Shown: positions 57,797 through 64,000 of the stretch, piece by piece
Position numbering within the stretch: position 1 is the stretch's first letter
Layout: every line of letters starts with the position of its first letter
DNA from: Saccharina japonica
Lineage: Eukaryota; Sar; Phaeophyceae; Laminariales; Laminariaceae
NCBI GenBank assembly: GCA_008828725.1
Contig: MEHQ01001406.1
Coordinates: 71,479-135,478 of the forward strand
DNA: 64,000 nt
Reading direction: 5' to 3'
The notes under the pieces: generated by a model
The model's input: the letters and a program-made list of their open reading frames with translations, nothing else
The model's database searches: none
What the model was told of the DNA's origin: nothing
Translations under genes and position numbers: made by a program

Positions 57797-57915
57797 TACT
57801 TTGATAGTACGTACTCGTATTGCTGTAGGACCGCATCAATTCTGTAGGGGTCCATCAAACGATTATGGTATCAATGGTGGTATAGTGTCACTGGGACCTG
57901 CGTGCAGAGCAAGCA
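57797..57915 (+). repeat. Small dispersed repeat D, copy 1
   Basis: TTGATAGTACGTACTCGTAT, TGCTGTAGGACCGCATCAA, AGTGTCACTGGGACC and GCGTGCAGAGCAA occur here in order and again on the minus strand at 63,460-63,575. This copy carries an extra ~19-bp piece between two CATCAA words. Confidence 0.7.
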
Positions 57916-58143
57916 TAATTATCATACAAAAACTCAAAAAATTGCGTGACTCCGTAGCCGTGTCAAAAAAAATGCGTGCACGAACGGTACAAACAAAAAA
58001 AACTTTGTCGCGTACTTATACAAAACAGCAGTGACGTCGTTCGTATTCAAGGCGGGGAGAAAATCCAATTTCGTTTGCTCTCTGTATTGATGTACGTATG
58101 TCATAGAAGAAGTGTATGGACCTTTTCCATTCGAGTATTTTGG

Positions 58144-58175
58144 TACAGCAGTACAGCAGTACAGCAGTACAGCAA
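58144..58175 (+). repeat. (TACAGCAG)4 microsatellite
   Basis: Four 8-bp units, the last with one mismatch. It lies in the leader of element 2. Confidence 0.9.
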
Positions 58176-58895
58176 CATAAGCTGTGGAGCACGTAGTAAT
58201 ATTTTTGCTTTTGTGACGTCTGATGTGTCCTGTATACGTGTACCTGACCATTAGCCTCTCATTAGATAGCAGCTACGAGTAGCACAAGAAATACAGCAGG
58301 TACTTGGCCCAAATAGTTGTAACAGCTACGGACAATAAAAATGAAAAAAAAAAGCATCCTGTTTTTAGACCTACATCAGTAGTATGTCGATGATACCAAC
58401 TTTAGCCTACGTAGCTTATTGCCTGGTTCTGTACCGGTACGTGTAGACTGTACTCTGTTTTCAAGTACATTAATATAAAAGCCATTTTCAGATAAGAGTA
58501 ACAGAGCGACAAGGAGGGCGACAAGGAGGGCGACAACCTTGTGCAAACGCAGTAACGTTTACGACATCCTTGAGCAAAGGTAGTACCCTTTTCAGCAGCT
58601 ACATACAGCATTGTTCAGGTACAGCTACAGGTACAGCTACATGCAGCTTTGTTCAGGTACAAGGGTATATCGTACGAGGTCGCTTCGAAAAGTGCACAGC
58701 GGGAAAATTGGTTGCAAGAGCACAAGAAAGGAGAGCGGACTATTTCATGACCAGAAAATCATTCATGTTTAGACTGCCTACTCTATTTTCTATATTATCA
58801 TGTGGATTTGAATCAAAGATATAGCCTGGTTTGCTGCTGCACTTTTCTACATGTGTCTGGGCAAGATTGTCAACCTGTACATGGCCCCACGGAAA

Positions 58896-58913
58896 TCCCA
58901 AGCTGAAGCCCCA
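58896..58913 (-). other. Candidate primer-binding site of element 2
   Basis: Immediately inside the 5' LTR the coding strand reads TGGGGCTTCAGCTTGGGA. It begins TGG, as needed to pair with the CCA end of a tRNA. I cannot name the tRNA. Confidence 0.45.
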
Positions 58914-59360
58914 TGTAACGAAGGATATGAGCTCTCAAAGACGCACGCACTCTAGGTCTCCAACCCCTTGTCCCTAGTCTCTCACCGCTTCGTAGTTCGT
59001 TTCCTTTCCGTAGATGCTTTCCGGTTGGCTTGCCTCATTGTCTCAACAGCTTCCTGTAAAGACCAGTCTTCTGTCTGCTAACTCCTCTTCGATCCTCTTG
59101 TGCTACACAACAGATCTCCGTATCAAACCTTCGACAATGCTTTACTGTTACGCTCGCAGTACTCAGTCTCGCTTCTCAGTCACTCAAGCTCAATCACGTT
59201 CAAGTTCTCTCTCTTTTTCCCTCGGGACTGGTTTGTATGTTTTTCGTGTTTTTGGACTAATCAAGGCGGTGCTTCCTTTGACTAATGCAGGGAGTTGCAT
59301 ATCTAGGAAGCACCCGCTACGTACGTATTTTACGTTACGTATGTCAACTCCGCCGCAACA
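58914..59360 (-). repeat. 5' LTR of element 2
   Basis: Partner of 48,026-48,472, 447 bp. All six differences are transitions. The outer edge is followed by the target duplication ACGC at 59,361-59,364. Confidence 0.95.
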
Positions 59361-60419
59361 ACGCCACAACCTGCAGGGTCATTGTATCGTCGGCCGTTTC
59401 CATTTTCGTTGCTTGTATCGCTCGCGAGGTTAATCTGCTCGTACTCGTTCGTATCAGAAGTGAGTGGAGTCGCGGCACGTAGGTTTTCGTCTACATCATC
59501 CTCGTAGATCAGAGGCTGAAACCTCGCTGATGGAGGCTTCTTTTCGGCTGCGACGACATGAGGCCGTCTCCCGAGGTCATAGGGACCACTTGAGAGGCTG
59601 AAGCTGGTCATGGGATGCCTTGTCGAGGGAGAACGAGCTGCTGTTCGAAGTTGGTCCTTGATTTGCTCTGTTGAGATTTTCGGGGTACATCTCTCTCTTG
59701 TCGAACCTGGACGGAGGGCAGCCCTACCGCTGAAGGACGAGACCATTTGCGTCGCCGATTGCTCTCCTCCAACCTTCTAGTAGAGGACAACAGCCACGCC
59801 AAATGTCCCTTGCGCCCCTCTTTCCTAGGTCGAGCACGAGTTGCACCTACACGCAGCATAATCTGCGTAAGATTCCTCGATCGACAAAACGATATTATTG
59901 TAGATATTTTGGTTCGAGTACTCGTAATTTGCGCCTTTCCTACAGCAGTACGTGCACCGAACGAGTACGAGGAAGTTGAGCCGGCGAACGATACAAGCAA
60001 CGAAATTGGAAACGGCCGACGTTACAATGACCCTGTGGGTTGTGGCGTGCATGTCAACCTTGGTTTCTTTGGGCTGAGATGCTGGCTCGAGCCCCATTAA
60101 TTTTGTTAGAGGGCGTACTAGGGACGAGCGATTTGCAGATTTGCAGCAGCTCGGAGACACATGCCTTGCCGGCAGATCGGAGAGCGGTGTGCCGGCCTCA
60201 AGGGCTCAAACGACGCCGGGATTGGGTCGAAGGGAGTGACAATATCTTGTGTTATCGAGCAGGCCTTCTTTTTCGTCATGTAAATAGTTGGGATAAAATG
60301 CCTATGGTTTTGATACGAATCTTCATTCTGGGCTGTTCGTTTTTATTTGTGATTCTACGTTTTTTTGTTTTTTTTTTTACTTTTAATAATTTCCGGGAAA
60401 AGTATGATGCGGACCCCTG

Positions 60420-62026
60420 TAGCTTTTGCAACCCTTCTCACCTATGCAGCTGATACCTTGAACCTGCATATACCGTTTGCCTGATAATATCGCCTAGTCT
60501 CATGACCGTGACCTTCAGCCTCGTATGATCTATACTACAAGTACGGCAGATTCTGTCTCACGTTTTCTTCGCTAGGGTATAGCTCGCTGGTCAACACCAC
60601 AGCGCCACGAGTATGTTTTGTGATACGATTACGCCCACGGTAGTCTATTGCGGTACTACCTGTACTCGTAATTTCGAGTACATACGTACGTACTTACATG
60701 TACCCCTTTTCGATGTACTGGGCGAACATCATCAGTTTTCTACTTCGATTTCATGTTGCTCTAGGTATCAATTCAGGGGGGTGCGTTGAACACCCAGCAG
60801 ACGGAAGACGATTCTTTTCTAGGGTATAAATCGCTTTATTCGCACCACGATTTGCTTTATTTTATGACTTTGCTAGGTGCTACTCTTTAGGATTGGTATT
60901 AATACGTACGCAAGTTTATACTGGACACACGTCCCATTTTTATCGAATGATTATTTAACTATCCAATGTTGATTGCTGGACAAATGAGTATTCGCACGTA
61001 CTCTTACATTAGTGCAATTGTGTATTGCAGACGTTGTTAAACAGGTATCAGAGCTGACACACAATGAGGCTTACAGTTTACTAGATTAATCTGAATGTGA
61101 GAGCAACGTCATCGTTACATCTGTATAAAGTGCGACGTGGACTGAGGCCATGCCACGGGCTATCCGACGTGCAATTACTAGAGGTTTGGACGATCCAGCC
61201 GGACTAGCGTTGTCTACTGTAGATGCAACACCATTGATGTTTCTACAGGTGCAATATAATCACGAAAAACATTCCCCAATAATGTAATTCCAAGTTCATC
61301 TCGCTCAAGTGTGTCATCAGAGCTGGTGTACGATATACACCTAACTGTAAGGTTGTAACCATTGTATCGCACGCTGCACCGCTGCCTTGATGAAAGGGCG
61401 CCAAACGTTAACACCCGTCAGACACTCGGCGTGACAGGAAGAAGGCTTCTGCCAAGTTCAGAGAGGACACGAGAGAGCGTTATAGTCTCGGAGGCGAAAA
61501 CCCGTGGGACAAAAATCGCCGTATTGGCTTGACTAACGTGAGTTTGGAGGTATACATGGTTCGTTTAATCTACATCTTTGAACTGCACGGACATTGTTTT
61601 CAGGGGTAATTTAAAGGAAGTAGGGTAATCTCGTATGTTATCAGCAGTATTGAAGCGCAATAATCTATGTTTTTGGTACATGAGTACAATATATTTGCGA
61701 AGAATGAGGAACTGCTAGAAATCGCATTAAACTACCTGCATGTCATTGTGTAAGTATTAGTTACACCACTCAATCTCGACGCGTTTCCTGAAGGCACATA
61801 TGCTTACCCGTATGTTCCGCTAGTTTTAGAAAGTAGTTGATTAAGCAAACCGCAAATCGCAAACTGTTCACAAGATTCGAAACGTGCCACACGATCAACA
61901 CGAGGGCGGCAATCACCTAAACGTATGAGAGCCTCACGCGCAAACAGAGCAGATATATACTCAAGCTTTAGGTCGATAGCCTTGGCAGAGTGATATGCAT
62001 TGTTTCGTTTTCCCCTATGTCATCAG
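60420..62026. other. Noncoding stretch
   Basis: AT-rich sequence with TACGTACGTACTTACATG-type words near 60,685. A minus-strand frame at 61,214-61,414 matches no family. No repeat edges were seen. Confidence 0.35.
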
Positions 62027-62185
62027 GGGACGCGCGTTTTAGGTGGTATTAATTTTACGGAGGACTACGCAAACATGAGTGCGTCGGGATGTGCTGATGA
62101 GTTTTCCGACATGAAGGAGTTGGCGATGGCGATGGCCGCCTTCTGGATCGAGACCGTGTTCGACGGTAGCTACTCCGACGTATAG
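62027..62185 (+). CDS. Candidate terminal exon, unrecognised protein
   Basis: A good acceptor (TTTCGTTTTCCCCTATGTCATCAG) precedes a frame that reads FTEDYANMSASGCADEFSDM then KELAMAMAAFWIETVFDG and ends YSDV at a stop. Composition (GC at third positions, balanced acidic and hydrophobic residues) looks more like real coding sequence than neighbouring frames do. I do not recognise the family and found no upstream exon, so this remains a candidate only. Confidence 0.3.
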   Translation, partial: GTRVLGGINFTEDYANMSASGCADEFSDMKELAMAMAAFWIETVFDGSYSDV

Positions 62186-62189
62186 GAAA

Positions 62190-63459
62190 GCCACGCTCCC
62201 CTCGACAACGCCCTAAAGATGTAAGCGAGGACGTTTAGGTGCGACTATCCTTGCTTAAATAGGGTATCACGCGGGACGGCGACGCCACGTAAATACGACG
62301 GTTGCGTCGTGCGACAATTCTCTGCCCAGAGACGAGAACCCTAACCCGAACTGTGCGCACTTGTGCTCCACTAATATATGCTCACCGTCCACACCACGAA
62401 TCATTGACCTCTGACGGCTCATGTTTCGCATATTGCTTTGCTTGTGTTTAACACAGCGGTTTCCCAGAAACCACGTTTTTGGAAACGCTGGAGCTGGCCC
62501 CGCCCGTGCGATGGACCCGTACAGGAAAATTGGCTGTAGAGGAAACTGTTGATTGGCGACGCAATTGGCGAAGCAGGCCCTTTCAAGCTATGGTCTAAGG
62601 GAGCTCCTTAGTTGCAGTGTATCCATCTTTTCCGTGGATAAAATGTGTGTACTCACGAAGCCTTGGCACACGGAGTCAAATCGTTTTGACCGCAACTTTG
62701 TTTGGTTAATGTGTGAAAATTTCGCTCATACATTTTGTTATCTGTACTTTGGGGCCTTGGGTAGTTAATACGGATAATAAAAATATATTTTTAGGGAATT
62801 GGAGAAAGTATTGGGATATGTTTATGCGTCCAGTACGGTTAACACGCCAATAGAGTATGCCGATGGTTATTATGAATAGTGCCGTACACGTTGGCTATTG
62901 GTTAAGTATGCACAACGTACAGGGGACCCAAACTCACTAGTATCCAGAGTACGTTTGGAATTCAGTTGGAATATATTCTTGACTTTTGCATACTCCCGTG
63001 TAGAGCACCTGGCAATAACAGGGGAGCTGTTATAGTTATAATTTATGTGCTTTTTAAGGTCATACTCATATTTGTTGTACTGTTTCCTTTTACAATGTGA
63101 CTCTTTCCCTATGTTCTAGGACATCTACCCTATAATCGAGATCGTGATAATTGGTATTGGGATTACCGTTTTTTTATATCAATTCAGAAGGATGGAATCC
63201 GAGACTGCAGGTTGCCGGTTATCACTGGAACTGACGAAGGGGTGTAATTTGGGGCCATGTTTCCACTCGGCAAAGATTTAAATTTAATTTGGGAGTTGCT
63301 GATTTACTGAACAATCGGTGATAAGGTGTTCGGGACCTGTCGTACCGCGCAGCTAATGGGGGGTCTGTTTGTGGTATGTAGGCGCTTGATACCAGTTGGC
63401 GGACACCTGGGGGGTTTGTATATTGTGGTGTTTGTTATTTCGAGTACATACACAGTTAT
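62190..63459. other. Noncoding stretch
   Basis: No gene or repeat was recognised. The short frames match nothing. Confidence 0.35.
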
Positions 63460-63575
63460 AGCGCGCAGAGAGGTTGCTCTGCACGCGGGTCCCAGTGACA
63501 CTTTGCCACGATTGATATCATCGTGATCGTTTGATGCGGTCCTACAGCAGTACGAGTACGTACTATCAATGCTAT
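63460..63575 (-). repeat. Small dispersed repeat D, copy 2
   Basis: Minus-strand partner of 57,797-57,915, sharing TTGATAGTACGTACTCGTA, TGCTGTAGGACCGCATCAAA, AGTGTCACTGGGACC and GCGTGCAGAGCAA. Confidence 0.7.
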
Positions 63576-64000
63576 TGTGTAGTTCGAGTACCCTGAATAA
63601 AATATATTACCTGTAGTACTTTCCACGATCAACGGCCACAGCGTGAACGGTCTGAAGCCCCGACCCACTCCCCGCCGCCCCGCCTGTCTGTGAAGTTTTG
63701 TGATAATAGCACTCGTACGACATTCAATCCGAATCAATAATCAATCAGTTGTAGTATGAACTACTGCTGCTGCTGCTGGATGATACTGCTACGACGTACC
63801 AGAAACTGCACTACTACTACCGTGTGTCGTCTGTGTGTCAGTGGGTCTACCCCCTTCATCTTGCTGCAATGATTTGTACTCGAAGAACAAGAACTATCTG
63901 CTGCTGCTTACTTACTACGTATGTATGTATATAGAATACGCCTGACGCACTCCTCTACTTACTCTATCGCATCGATATATTCCATAGAAGACATAGATAG
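63576..64000. other. Noncoding end of window with CTG/CAG-rich simple sequence
   Basis: TGCTGCTGCTGCTGG at about 63,764 and CTGCTGCTTACTTACTACGT near 63,900. No gene was seen. Confidence 0.4.

Larger units (their letters stand above)
55740..58913 (-). other. 3.2-kb leader of element 2
   Basis: The untranslated stretch between the 5' LTR and the gag-like frame is unusually long for a Ty3 element. It contains a dispersed repeat shared with 63.5 kb (57,797-57,915), a TACAGCAG microsatellite (58,144-58,175) and a three-copy GCGACAAGGAGG repeat (about 58,503-58,540). No protein domain was recognised on either strand. It may contain older insertions, but I found no edges. Confidence 0.55.
48026..59360 (-). 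mobile_element. Ty3/gypsy LTR retrotransposon with methyltransferase-like domain (element 2)
   Basis: Direct repeats of exactly 447 bp (48,026-48,472 and 58,914-59,360) bound 11,335 bp. They start and end TG...CA and differ at about six sites (about 1.3%), so the insertion is young. The 4-bp sequence ACGC directly flanks both outer edges. The opposite arm of the host foldback element preserves the uninterrupted site (GTGGCGTGCA on the other strand), confirming ACGC as the target duplication. Coding is on the minus strand in the order long leader, Pro/Gln/Gly-rich gag-like frame, protease region, pol, 3' LTR. The pol frame is open throughout. The gag-protease region has a few interruptions (about two to four), so the copy is nearly whole but not intact. 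Confidence 0.92.
47652..60419. mobile_element. Foldback DNA element, split by an LTR retrotransposon
   Basis: The outer ends are perfect inverted repeats (CAGGGGTCCGCATCA at 47,652 and TGATGCGGACCCCTG ending at 60,419), each flanked by TA. This is a TA target duplication. Without the nested retrotransposon the element is about 1.43 kb. The left arm is 47,652-48,025 continued at 59,361-59,455, the right arm is about 59,955-60,419, and about 500 bp lie between them. The arms align over their whole length, for example GCATTTTATCCCAACGATTG on the left against TAGTTGGGATAAAATGCC on the right. No transposase is encoded. The terminal 14 bp are shared with the MITE at 30,156, so both probably used the same enzyme. 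Confidence 0.85.

Overview
This window looks like repeat-rich, gene-poor nuclear DNA of a eukaryote. A GT-AG intron, Ty3/gypsy elements with chromodomain- or Tudor-like tails, a LINE relic, a Helitron relic and a tyrosine-recombinase relic all point that way, and there are no bacterial operons. The sulfotransferase-like gene and the recombinase resemble families I know from stramenopile algae. A brown-alga-like or other stramenopile host is my best guess, but the sequence alone does not prove it. Words such as TACGTAC and GTACGAGTAC recur throughout.

Layout. 1-7.3 kb holds no gene I can support. A possible LINE reverse-transcriptase scrap lies at 7.7 kb. The one convincing host gene, a two-exon sulfotransferase-like gene, spans 8.8-11.0 kb. 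A degraded Ty3/gypsy chromovirus occupies about 15.8-22.6 kb, and a 525-bp direct repeat lies on each side of it (12.5 and 24.2 kb). From 24.9 to 45.4 kb the window is a series of local repeat families. These are a 260-bp GCAA-rich array, a CCATGG-word cloud split by a hairpin MITE, two abutting 0.75-kb MITE-like units, a cluster of opposed ~180-bp units, a tyrosine-recombinase fossil, a 157-bp array that runs into a 44-unit 30-bp array, a Helitron fragment, a second foldback element and a GGGACGGGA-word cloud.

The right third is a clear nested structure. A 1.43-kb foldback DNA element (47,652-60,419, TA target duplication) was split by an 11.3-kb LTR retrotransposon (48,026-59,360, minus strand). 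That retrotransposon has 447-bp LTRs that differ at about 1.3% of sites and a 4-bp target duplication. Its 1,677-codon pol frame is open and reads reverse transcriptase, RNase H, a divergent cytosine-C5-methyltransferase-like domain, integrase and a Tudor-like tail. The methyltransferase-like module inside pol is the most interesting item in the window. The last 3.6 kb is mostly noncoding, with one possible terminal exon near 62.1 kb.

All calls come from reading the sequence and recalling protein families. No database search was run.
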